NCBI GenBank assembly: GCA_009781965.1
Contig: WQUS01000173.1
Location: 1-5,097 of the forward strand
DNA: 5,097 nt
Direction: 5' to 3'
Origin: Bacillota bacterium
GTDB lineage: Bacteria > Bacillota > Desulfotomaculia > Desulfotomaculales > Desulfallaceae
This document shows positions 1-5,097 of this stretch, in pieces. How positions within the stretch are numbered: position 1 is the stretch's first letter; each line of letters opens with the position of its first letter. A program made the translations under genes and the position numbers. Below the pieces are notes generated by a model. The model worked only from the letters and a program-made list of their open reading frames with translations, ran no database searches and had not been told where the DNA came from.

Positions 1-78
1 TTCATGCGTATTTTACCACAGCTCGGGGTAGAGGTGGTTCTTGACTCCCTTTTCATTACTATTTGTATCGCCGCATAG
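1..78 (+). CDS. possible C-terminal tail of an upstream gene (partial)
   Basis: The first reading frame is open from the window edge to a TAG at 76-78, giving 25 residues that end LFITICIAA. The tail is hydrophobic, which could fit the end of a membrane protein or the last strand and helix of a soluble one. It is too short to assign to a family. The other two forward frames stop earlier (TAG at 29-31, TGA at 42-44), so this is the best candidate for a gene entering from the left. If real, it ends 19 nt before the CoA-transferase start with no terminator between, so it could be in the same operon. A 25-codon open run at an edge can also arise by chance. Confidence 0.25.
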   Translation, partial: FMRILPQLGVEVVLDSLFITICIAA

Positions 79-84
79 CGGCGA
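68..84 (+). repeat. GC-rich hairpin immediately upstream of a ribosome binding site
   Basis: TCGCCGC (68-74) and GCGGCGA (78-84) form a perfect 7-bp inverted repeat around the 3-nt loop ATA. The structure contains the TAG of the possible upstream gene and ends 3 nt before the GGAGG of the CoA-transferase gene. No T-run follows, so it is not an intrinsic terminator. It could be an mRNA structure that affects translation coupling, an RNA-processing or stability element, or chance. The pairing is read directly; the role is inferred. Confidence 0.5.
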
Positions 85-87
85 GAT

Positions 88-92
88 GGAGG
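88..92 (+). promoter_or_regulatory. ribosome binding site that fixes the CoA-transferase start
   Basis: GGAGG sits 5 nt before the ATG at 98. It overlaps the alternative in-frame ATG at 86, which has no SD of its own. This favours 98 over the longer TTG (41) and ATG (86) options. Confidence 0.75.
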
Positions 93-97
93 TTGCT

Positions 98-1405
98 ATG
101 GGCTCCTATAGTAATCAATATATGGAGAAGAAGCTGGCTCCGCACGATGTGGTGGCATTGATCGAAGATAACGCTAAGATTTTTGTCACTTGCGAGCCGG
201 TTACTCTTCTCAAGGAACTGAAAGAACAAAGAGCTAGGTTTCACAATCTATTCCTGTTTGCCATGATGGGTATGAGAAGCAAGGTGGCGCAGGATCTGGT
301 ACTCGCACCAGAGTGGGAAGGACATCTGACATGTGGGTCGTGTTTTTTGGGTGAAGCCGAAGTAAGAGATTATAAGTACGGCAAAGTGGAACACATATCA
401 GCGCATTTCAGTCAATTTGAAGGAATTGTTGCAAATCATATCAAGCCCGGGTATCTGTTGGCTAATGTATCGCCAATGGATGACGAAGGATATTTCAGTT
501 TAGGATATGCGCCAAACGGAAGAGTTGCCGTGGATATCGGCACGAAAGTGCTGTTGCAGGTAAATGAGAATATGCCCTATATTTATTCGGACTACTATAA
601 AGTACACATCAGCGAAGTTACGGCCCTTTGTGAAAGCAATACTCCTCTCATGGAATTTTTTGATCCCGAGCCAAGTGAAATAGATCGGATGATTGCCGGT
701 CATATAGTGGAAAGAATTCCCAACGGCGCTACGATCCAGTTGGGCATTGGGGGGCTTCCGGTTGCTTTGGGTACATTTTTACTGGATCATAAGGATCTGG
801 GTATTCACACCGAAATGTTTTCCAATACCATGACCATGCTCATGAAAAGAGGTGTTGTTAACAATTCGAAAAAGAAACTATGCCCTGGGATCAGTGTGGC
901 CGCTTTCGTTCAAGGCTCAAAAGAAACAACCGACTTCGTGCATAGAAATAAAAATGTGCAGAGTAAAAAATTGGCTTGGGTTAATAACCCGGCAATTATT
1001 GCCCAAAATAATGACATGATCTCGATTAACGCCTGCTTAAGTGTTGATTTGAGAGGTCAGGTATGCTCTGAGAGCCTTGGATTTAACACGAGCGGCGGCT
1101 CGGGCGGACAGTTGGATTTTGTGAAAGGCGCAAGGAGCGCGCCGGGCGGAAAGTCATTTATTGCTATGCATTCTGTCGCGGAGAAAAAAGATGGCACTCG
1201 CATATCAAAAATAGCGCTTACTCATCCCCCCGGTTCCGTGATAACAACTCCCAGGAACGATGTCCACTATCTGGCGACAGAATACGGCATCGCAGAGATG
1301 GCAAACAGGACTGCTCGTGAAAGGACATTGGCGCTGATAGCAATTGCTCATCCCGATTTTCGGGAGCAGCTTACTTATGAGGCCAAGCAGCACCATCTAT
1401 TATAA
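98..1405 (+). CDS. acetyl-CoA hydrolase/transferase family protein (4-hydroxybutyrate CoA-transferase-like)
   Basis: This is a class I-type CoA-transferase of 435 residues, the usual length of the family, and it is likely cytosolic. Such enzymes move CoA from an acyl-CoA donor, often acetyl-CoA, to a carboxylate through a glutamyl-CoA thioester; some members are hydrolases. The N-terminal domain carries ANVSPMDDEGYFSLG (about 122-136), matching the family pattern VSPxDxxGYFSLG. The C-terminal domain has GIGGLP (216-221), then IHTEMFSN with Glu239 placed as the catalytic glutamate. It continues with INACLSVDLRGQV (about 310-322), GGSGGQLDFVKGA (333-345), and ATEYGIAEM followed by RERTLALIAIAHPDFREQL near the end. 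All core motifs are intact. After the Glu, SNTM replaces the more common SDG-type sequence, and GGSGGQ replaces the usual SGVGGQ, so the acyl substrate may not be 4-hydroxybutyrate. The start is set by GGAGG at 88-92. The gene probably heads an operon with the amidohydrolase and permease. The family call is firm; the substrate is unknown. Confidence 0.93.
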   Translation: MGSYSNQYMEKKLAPHDVVALIEDNAKIFVTCEPVTLLKELKEQRARFHNLFLFAMMGMRSKVAQDLVLAPEWEGHLTCGSCFLGEAEVRDYKYGKVEHISAHFSQFEGIVANHIKPGYLLANVSPMDDEGYFSLGYAPNGRVAVDIGTKVLLQVNENMPYIYSDYYKVHISEVTALCESNTPLMEFFDPEPSEIDRMIAGHIVERIPNGATIQLGIGGLPVALGTFLLDHKDLGIHTEMFSNTMTMLMKRGVVNNSKKKLCPGISVAAFVQGSKETTDFVHRNKNVQSKKLAWVNNPAIIAQNNDMISINACLSVDLRGQVCSESLGFNTSGGSGGQLDFVKGARSAPGGKSFIAMHSVAEKKDGTRISKIALTHPPGSVITTPRNDVHYLATEYGIAEMANRTARERTLALIAIAHPDFREQLTYEAKQHHLL

Positions 1406-1463
1406 CGCAGATAAATTTATTACGTAGATACACATGGTTAATGGTTCAATAAATAAATTATTT

Positions 1464-1470
1464 GAGGAGG
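1464..1470 (+). promoter_or_regulatory. ribosome binding site that selects a TTG start for the amidohydrolase
   Basis: GAGGAGG lies 9 nt before the TTG at 1480. The longer option starting at 1462 would translate the SD itself, so it is unlikely. The surrounding 14 nt (1460-1473) recur exactly before the permease gene. Confidence 0.8.
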
Positions 1471-1479
1471 CACATTATT

Positions 1480-2511
1480 TTGAGGAAGTCAGGACGTTTT
1501 GTTGTCGACACCCATGTACATTCCCAGCGCCATGCGGCGGGGGCACATCTCAAAGAAAGATTGCAGGAAACAGGCAAGAAGCAAACCGACTATACTGACT
1601 TAAGTTCGATCATGCAAGGAATGGGCACCTACGATAATTCCGAGCGGCTTCTTTACGACATGGAGTGTTACGGCGTGGATATGTGTCTATTGCAGGCCGC
1701 TTTCGGCATGAACAACGAACTTAACCTTGCACTGGTCGAAAAATATCCGGACAGATTTGCCGCTTATGCAACCCCGAGAAAGACTTTGGCCCTTGGTAAG
1801 GAATGGACTGCCGAGAAAGCCTATGAGGAGCTTGATGAATTACTTGCGACCGGGAAGTTTTGCGCAATTGGCGAAGGTCCTATTACCCGCCCGATGAGCA
1901 GCTTTGCCGGCAAAACTTATGATATGAGCGAGAGAATGAACGAGTTGAGGCTGACCATGGAGCTTGGTAAAAAATATGATGTACCGGTGACGTTTCATAC
2001 AGGTACGCCGGGCGGATATCCCATCACCCACACCGGATGGCCGGAAAACTGGAATCCTTATTGGATCCATGATCTGGCGGCCGAATACCCTGAGGTGAAC
2101 ATAATTTTCTCACACGGCGGGATGCAGGGCGGATATATGGAGGATCTTGTGGATCAATGCATTCTTGTGGCCTCGAATTATAATAACGTTTATCTTGAAA
2201 CAGGTCTTTACTGGACGGATCTTTACTATAAAGCGCTCAGATATCCGAATGTCGGGCCGGAGAAATTGATTTGGGGTACCGATTGGGGCGCCAGTATTCC
2301 CACACAAACAAGACTAGGGCAGCACCCGCAGACATTTGCCATGCAAATTCATTCCCAAGGTATAGCCAAGCACCAGTGTGATGTTTTTGGCTGGAGTCTC
2401 AAGCAGGTGGAGCGTCTTGATATATCTCAGGACGATGTCAACCTCATCTTGGGCGGCAACGCGATTCGCTTGTTTAAACTTAAATTTCCGCTCACGCGGA
2501 TGTTTCGTTAA
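1480..2511 (+). CDS. amidohydrolase-2 family (ACMSD-like) metal-dependent hydrolase or decarboxylase
   Basis: The 343-residue protein has the TIM-barrel metal site of the amidohydrolase-2 family. In order these are DTHVH near the N-terminus (His12 and His14), VTFHTG (His173), IIFSHGG (His212), and LIWGTDWG (Asp268). It ends with LGGNAIRLFKL (about 323-333), the usual C-terminal signature. The length fits ACMSD, gamma-resorcylate decarboxylase and related non-oxidative decarboxylases; other members of the family are hydrolases of lactones or amides. With all ligands present it is probably active, with zinc or manganese expected from the family. No signal peptide is seen, so it is likely cytosolic. 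The TTG start follows from the SD at 1464-1470. The gene starts 74 nt after the CoA-transferase gene with no terminator between, and is followed by an anion permease, which suggests action on an imported carboxylate. Decarboxylation versus hydrolysis cannot be settled from the sequence. Confidence 0.9.
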   Translation: MRKSGRFVVDTHVHSQRHAAGAHLKERLQETGKKQTDYTDLSSIMQGMGTYDNSERLLYDMECYGVDMCLLQAAFGMNNELNLALVEKYPDRFAAYATPRKTLALGKEWTAEKAYEELDELLATGKFCAIGEGPITRPMSSFAGKTYDMSERMNELRLTMELGKKYDVPVTFHTGTPGGYPITHTGWPENWNPYWIHDLAAEYPEVNIIFSHGGMQGGYMEDLVDQCILVASNYNNVYLETGLYWTDLYYKALRYPNVGPEKLIWGTDWGASIPTQTRLGQHPQTFAMQIHSQGIAKHQCDVFGWSLKQVERLDISQDDVNLILGGNAIRLFKLKFPLTRMFR

Positions 2512-2582
2512 TATTTTTGACGCTCTCCATAATAAGCTGTTCGGTGTTTGTGTCGCACCGTATTGAACAAGTGCAAAAATTT

Positions 2583-2589
2583 GAGGAGG
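2583..2589 (+). promoter_or_regulatory. ribosome binding site that fixes the permease start
   Basis: GAGGAGG lies 8 nt before the ATG at 2598. It rules out the upstream in-frame extension from 2517, which would add 27 residues (SCSVFVSHRIEQ and so on) unlike a permease N-terminus and would run through this SD. Confidence 0.82.
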
Positions 2590-2597
2590 CACGTCAA

Positions 2598-4061
2598 ATG
2601 AAACAAGAACCTGGTATCCTGAAACAGGAACATGGTATTCTTGGCACGCTGCGGCCATCATATTTGGGGACTGGGCTTTTGGTATTGCTCGCGGTCATGA
2701 TTATGATTGTTAAGCCTTTTTCCGCAAATCTAAACGACACTGCTCAACTCATGGTGGGAGGAGTACTGATTACGCTGAGTATCTGGGTTTTTAAGCCATT
2801 TAATCTATCTCTTCCGGTCGGAGGTCTGTTTTTGGCCTGCTTTGCCCTTGTTATTGGTTTGAAGCCGGCGACTGTATTTTCCGGCTTTACCCAGGCTGCG
2901 ATTTGGACTTTAGTACCTGCTCTTTTTTTCGGTTATACGCTGCAAAAGACCGGGCTTGGAAAACGGCTTGCCCTGGCGATTATTAAATTATTTAAGCCGT
3001 CATACGGTTCTTTAGTTCTCGCCATGGCTTTGATCGGGTTGATCCTGAGTGTTTTGACCCCGTCTATTACCGTTCGGGTCGCCATTGTAGTTCCGATCGC
3101 CGTGCAATGCTGTGAATTGTGTAATATTAAAAAAGGTTCGAAAGGGAACTCGCTGATTATTCTAACCGCCTTTGCCATGTCGCTCATTCCTGGCAACGGG
3201 TGGCTGACCGGCTCGCTTTTTGGGCCGATCATTTCCGGAATGATTAATTCAGTTCCGGAAAACCATAATCTGGTCACATTTAATAGTTGGTTCAATGTGT
3301 TATTTGTACCGATGATTTTAACAACCATTCTCTCAATTGTGGGAAGTCTGTTAGTGCTGAAGCCGAAAGAAAAGCTTCCGGCGGACGCTATTGATGAGAT
3401 TAAAAAACAGCCCAAAGAAAAAATGACCCGGCATGAGATTATTACCGGTCTGATTCTGCTGATCGTTTTTATTATGTTCATTACCAGCAGAATTCACCAT
3501 ATACCGGACGCCGCTGTTTGCTTAGCCGCTGTTTTCCTGTTTTTTCTGTTTGGGGTTTTGGAGCCCAAAGATTTCAACCTCGGCGTTAGCTGGGATTTAG
3601 TTGTTCTTATCGCTATGTCCCTCAGTCTCAGTGCTATCTTCACCGAAACCGGCATTTCTGCCGGGCTTGCTACCATTGTCATTCCGGCCCTTGCTCCTAT
3701 CGCGACCAATCCGTGGTTGTTCATGTTCACCATTATGATTTTTGTATTTCTGTGGAGATTCTTTGACGTAGCAGCGATGGTGCCAACGATGGCGATACTG
3801 GTGCCGATACTGCCGGCTATCCAGAAAGCCTATCACATCAGTCCCTTGGTGTGGTTGGCTGTATTCGTCATGGCTGCAAACAGCTTTTTTATGGCTTATC
3901 AAAATATGTGGGCTATAATGACTAAATCAATTGCAGATGCCGGTGACAGAGAGTGGAAAGACAGCCATTTGGGTATATATGGTACCATATATTTTGTCTC
4001 CTGTATGATTTCTTTGCTGGTGGCCATCCCTCTGTGGATTAATGCCGGATTATTCGGATAA
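2598..4061 (+). CDS. DASS/SLC13-like anion permease (divalent anion:sodium symporter family)
   Basis: This inner-membrane carrier of 487 residues falls in the usual DASS range, a family that moves di- and tricarboxylates, sulfate and related anions, usually with sodium. A short polar N-terminus (about 1-22) precedes many hydrophobic segments from about 23 to 254. A charged cytosolic-type linker (about 255-281, rich in Lys and Glu) separates them from a second hydrophobic half (about 281-484), matching the inverted-repeat fold. The first helical-hairpin region reads LTPSITVRVAIVVPIA (SIT at 156-158), followed by IPGNGWLTGSLFGPI (about 197-211). The second half has RFFDVAAMVPTMAILVPI (about 387-404) and ANSFFMAYQNMW (about 427-438). 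These sit where canonical members carry SNT motifs and GTPPN or TPPN turns, so it is a divergent subgroup. The gene is the last before a terminator and starts 86 nt after the amidohydrolase gene. The family is likely; the transported anion and coupling ion are unknown. Confidence 0.87.
   Translation: MKQEPGILKQEHGILGTLRPSYLGTGLLVLLAVMIMIVKPFSANLNDTAQLMVGGVLITLSIWVFKPFNLSLPVGGLFLACFALVIGLKPATVFSGFTQAAIWTLVPALFFGYTLQKTGLGKRLALAIIKLFKPSYGSLVLAMALIGLILSVLTPSITVRVAIVVPIAVQCCELCNIKKGSKGNSLIILTAFAMSLIPGNGWLTGSLFGPIISGMINSVPENHNLVTFNSWFNVLFVPMILTTILSIVGSLLVLKPKEKLPADAIDEIKKQPKEKMTRHEIITGLILLIVFIMFITSRIHHIPDAAVCLAAVFLFFLFGVLEPKDFNLGVSWDLVVLIAMSLSLSAIFTETGISAGLATIVIPALAPIATNPWLFMFTIMIFVFLWRFFDVAAMVPTMAILVPILPAIQKAYHISPLVWLAVFVMAANSFFMAYQNMWAIMTKSIADAGDREWKDSHLGIYGTIYFVSCMISLLVAIPLWINAGLFG
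2601..2642 (+). repeat. 21-bp imperfect tandem duplication at the permease 5' end
   Basis: Positions 2601-2621 and 2622-2642 are adjacent copies matching at 17 of 21 bases. They encode KQEPGIL followed by KQEHGIL, right after the initiator Met. Because the unit is seven codons, the frame is kept. The repeat forms the polar cytosolic N-terminus before the first membrane segment. Confidence 0.8.
3975..3992. repeat. perfect 18-bp palindrome inside the permease gene
   Basis: ATATAT, GGTACC and ATATAT join into an uninterrupted 18-bp self-complementary sequence encoding part of GIYGTIYF near the 3' end of the gene. The symmetry is exact. It may be a chance result of codon choice for alternating Ile, Tyr and Gly codons. 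Confidence 0.6.
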
Positions 4062-4129
4062 AAGTCATGAATTACAGCGTGTGGTAAAGAATGTGGTAAA
4101 AGAACATTGACCGTTTAACGCTAATTGAG

Positions 4130-4158
4130 CCGGTCTCTGAAATAGAGGCCGGTTTTTT
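4130..4158 (+). terminator. rho-independent terminator of the three-gene group
   Basis: A 9-bp stem (CCGGTCTCT at 4130-4138 with AGAGGCCGG at 4144-4152, one G-U pair) closes a GAAAT loop and is followed directly by TTTTTT (4153-4158). Upstream A residues (4123-4124, 4128) could extend pairing into the T-run. It lies 68 nt after the permease stop and separates the operon from the downstream gene. Confidence 0.93.
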
Positions 4159-4168
4159 ATTTGTTCAA

Positions 4169-4197
4169 TTAGGAAAAAAATAACAAAAATTTATAAA
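4169..4197 (+). promoter_or_regulatory. weak candidate promoter for the downstream gene
   Basis: TTAGGA (4169-4174, 3 of 6 to the -35 consensus) and TATAAA (4192-4197, 5 of 6 to the -10) are separated by 17 nt in a very AT-rich gap just after the terminator. A promoter is expected here, because the downstream gene follows a strong terminator. AT-rich sequence yields such matches easily. The competing candidate is an extended -10, TGGTAATAT, at 4214-4222, which has no good -35 box. Confidence 0.3.
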
Positions 4198-4212
4198 ATT
4201 GGGAAGGAATTA

Positions 4213-4239
4213 ATGGTAATATCTAGAATTTACATCTAA
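4213..4239 (+). CDS. possible 8-codon leader peptide
   Basis: ATG at 4213 opens an 8-codon frame, MVISRIYI, ending at TAA 4237-4239. GGGAAGGA (4201-4208) lies 4 nt before the ATG, a usable though tight SD spacing. It is followed by the 21-bp palindrome and then the SD of the next gene, an arrangement that resembles leader-peptide control. It would be transcribed only from a promoter upstream of about 4200; if the extended -10 at 4214-4222 is the true promoter, this frame is not in the mRNA. Such a short frame can be chance. Confidence 0.2.
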   Translation: MVISRIYI

Positions 4240-4242
4240 GAA

Positions 4243-4263
4243 AATTAATATTTAATATTAATT
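4243..4263. repeat. perfect 21-bp AT-only palindrome abutting the ribosome binding site (candidate operator)
   Basis: AATTAATATT (4243-4252) and AATATTAATT (4254-4263) are exact inverted 10-bp arms around a single T at 4253. The next base begins the AGGTGG of the downstream gene. The position between a likely promoter and the SD suits a dimeric repressor site, and the adjacent gene encodes winged-helix-like modules, so autoregulation is possible. As RNA it would form a weak AT hairpin. The symmetry is directly seen; operator function is inferred. Confidence 0.55.
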
Positions 4264-4269
4264 AGGTGG
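4264..4269 (+). promoter_or_regulatory. ribosome binding site selecting a TTG start
   Basis: AGGTGG is 8 nt before the TTG at 4278. In-frame GTG codons at 4266 and 4269 overlap the SD and are poor starts. An in-frame TAG at 4263-4265 bars any longer protein. Confidence 0.65.
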
Positions 4270-4277
4270 TGGCGCGG

Positions 4278-5097
4278 TTGAGCGGTAAATTAAATTCCCT
4301 GACAGATGTTTTGAAAAAGACCTTATTTTTCTTTGAAAGCTTGTCGGTGGCGGAACTAACCCCTTATGTGCACCGGCAAATGCTGGCTGATTACAATTCC
4401 GAGCAGGTGGAGGAAAAGGTGCGCCAATGTTTGGTGCAAAACCAGTGTTTCGCCAGTGAGGACCAGCATGTCTGGACCTTGAACCTGGAAGGTAAGAGGG
4501 ACAACGACAAATTTTACAACCTGCTGCTGAAAAAACAAAAACCGCTTAGTTTGAATGAAATGTCTAAAAACGGCGTTGACGCTAAGAAAAAGCGCAAACC
4601 GGTTTCCGAAACAGTAAGTTTGATTGGCGACGGCCGGTTTGTGCAGCTGGCTAACGGCCACTGGGGCCTGACCGAATGGGAAGTGGAAACGGGACATTAC
4701 TCGCTGCGGCACTTGCTCATTAAAGCCTTTAAACTCCATCCCACCGGTTTGTCGCTGGCCCAGCTGAATGAAGTGGTGGGGCAGTGGCGGGCAACCCAGT
4801 TAACCGATATTAAAAATGTGTTGCATAAGTTTCCCTACTTCGAGGAAGCGGGCAGCGGGGTGTGGTGCTATAATGCCGAAACCAGGGTCATTCATGACCG
4901 GGTTTTAAAAAGATACCTGGAGGCCTTAAAGAGGCAGCAGGATCGCTGGCGCCGGGACCGGGAGCGTTGGCATCAGCGTCTGGAAGGGATTAAAACACAA
5001 TTGGCCGAAGTCACCGCAGCCCAGCATGAGGCCGCCGCTGCCCTGGCATTGCGCCGGGAAGACGTTAACCGCTATGATCAAATGGTGACTCAAATGG
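4278..5097 (+). CDS. uncharacterised protein with three winged-helix-like modules and a coiled-coil segment (3' end outside window)
   Basis: I do not recognise a named family. The frame is open for 273 codons from TTG 4278 to the window edge. Residues 1-200 hold three degenerate copies of one pattern: a helix, then LSxxEL or LSxxQL, a second helix, and a strand pair ending in an aromatic. They are LSVAEL to HVWTLN (about 22-69), LSLNEM to GHWGLTEW (about 90-134), and LSLAQL to GVWCYN (about 158-199). This resembles HARE-HTH-type winged helices such as the N-terminus of RNA polymerase delta. A lysine-rich stretch (KKKRK, about 103-107) lies inside the second copy. From about 205 the sequence is rich in Arg, Gln, Glu and Ala with no proline, as in a long coiled coil (RYLEALKRQQDRWRRDRERW and onward). 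No membrane segment or signal peptide is seen. A DNA- or RNA-binding, or nucleoid or transcription-associated, role is inferred. It follows a terminator, so it is probably a separate unit. Confidence 0.82.
   Translation, partial: MSGKLNSLTDVLKKTLFFFESLSVAELTPYVHRQMLADYNSEQVEEKVRQCLVQNQCFASEDQHVWTLNLEGKRDNDKFYNLLLKKQKPLSLNEMSKNGVDAKKKRKPVSETVSLIGDGRFVQLANGHWGLTEWEVETGHYSLRHLLIKAFKLHPTGLSLAQLNEVVGQWRATQLTDIKNVLHKFPYFEEAGSGVWCYNAETRVIHDRVLKRYLEALKRQQDRWRRDRERWHQRLEGIKTQLAEVTAAQHEAAAALALRREDVNRYDQMVTQM

Noticed and set aside
1406..1463. AT-rich gap between the transferase and amidohydrolase, examined for a promoter or terminator
   Set aside because: It contains a short ATAAATTTAT palindrome and AT-rich runs, but no credible -35/-10 pair and no hairpin with a T-run.
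2488..2518. CCGC/GCGG hairpin followed by a short T-run as a terminator after the amidohydrolase gene
   Set aside because: The stem is only 4 bp and the T-run is about 14 nt away, so it should not terminate transcription.
2542..2560. CGGTG/CACCG hairpin in the amidohydrolase-permease gap
   Set aside because: It has a 5-bp stem, a 9-nt loop and no T-run. It is too weak to call as a terminator or riboswitch.
2378..2566. 62-codon plus-strand frame overlapping the amidohydrolase 3' end
   Set aside because: It is a shifted-frame reading of the conserved LGGNAIRLFKL region. There is no SD and no recognisable product.
2314..2661. 115-codon minus-strand frame spanning the amidohydrolase-permease gap
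   Set aside because: It covers the conserved C-terminus of one gene and the SD and start of the next. It shows no motif of its own.
2933..3481. 182-codon open frame on the minus strand
   Set aside because: It is antisense to the permease, whose membrane pattern and family motifs are clear. The antisense product has no coherent features.
4080..4100. TGTGGTAAA repeated with a 12-nt spacing after the permease stop
   Set aside because: Two 9-nt copies only, with no link to a promoter or gene start; likely chance.
4356..4739. 127-codon open frame on the minus strand
   Set aside because: It lies opposite the plus-strand winged-helix gene, which has repeat structure and a good SD. The minus frame has no recognisable domain and no convincing start signal.

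Overview
The window looks like a chromosomal stretch from an anaerobic, moderate-GC member of the Firmicutes (Sporomusaceae or Peptococcaceae-like). Three things point that way. The Shine-Dalgarno sequences are strong (GAGGAGG, AGGTGG), at least two genes start with TTG, and the metabolic gene set is typical of anaerobes. The lineage is inferred from style, not from a marker gene. Every convincing gene lies on the + strand.

Layout. Positions 1-78 may hold the last 25 codons of an upstream gene; its stop codon lies in a compact GC-rich hairpin just before the next ribosome binding site. Positions 98-1405 encode a complete acetyl-CoA hydrolase/4-hydroxybutyrate-CoA-transferase family protein. 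Positions 1480-2511 encode a complete amidohydrolase-2 (ACMSD-like) metal-dependent hydrolase or decarboxylase that starts with TTG. Positions 2598-4061 encode a complete DASS/SLC13-type anion permease. The gaps of 74 and 86 nt between these genes contain no terminator, and the last two genes share an identical 14-nt ribosome-binding segment. A strong intrinsic terminator at 4130-4158 closes the group. An AT-rich regulatory gap follows (about 4159-4277), with a possible promoter, a possible 8-codon leader peptide and a perfect 21-bp palindrome. Positions 4278-5097 hold the 5' part of an uncharacterised gene. It encodes three degenerate winged-helix-like modules followed by a basic, probably coiled-coil segment, and it runs off the window end.

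Working model (inference). The first three genes form a small carboxylate-use operon. The permease would import an organic anion, the CoA-transferase would activate a carboxylate to its thioester using an acyl-CoA donor, and the amidohydrolase would decarboxylate or hydrolyse the substrate or an intermediate. The substrate cannot be read from the sequence. The most unusual points are the permease, which lacks recognisable canonical SNT sodium-site motifs in both halves, and the orphan multi-winged-helix protein with its palindromic leader. I saw no mobile element, CRISPR array, tRNA or rRNA.
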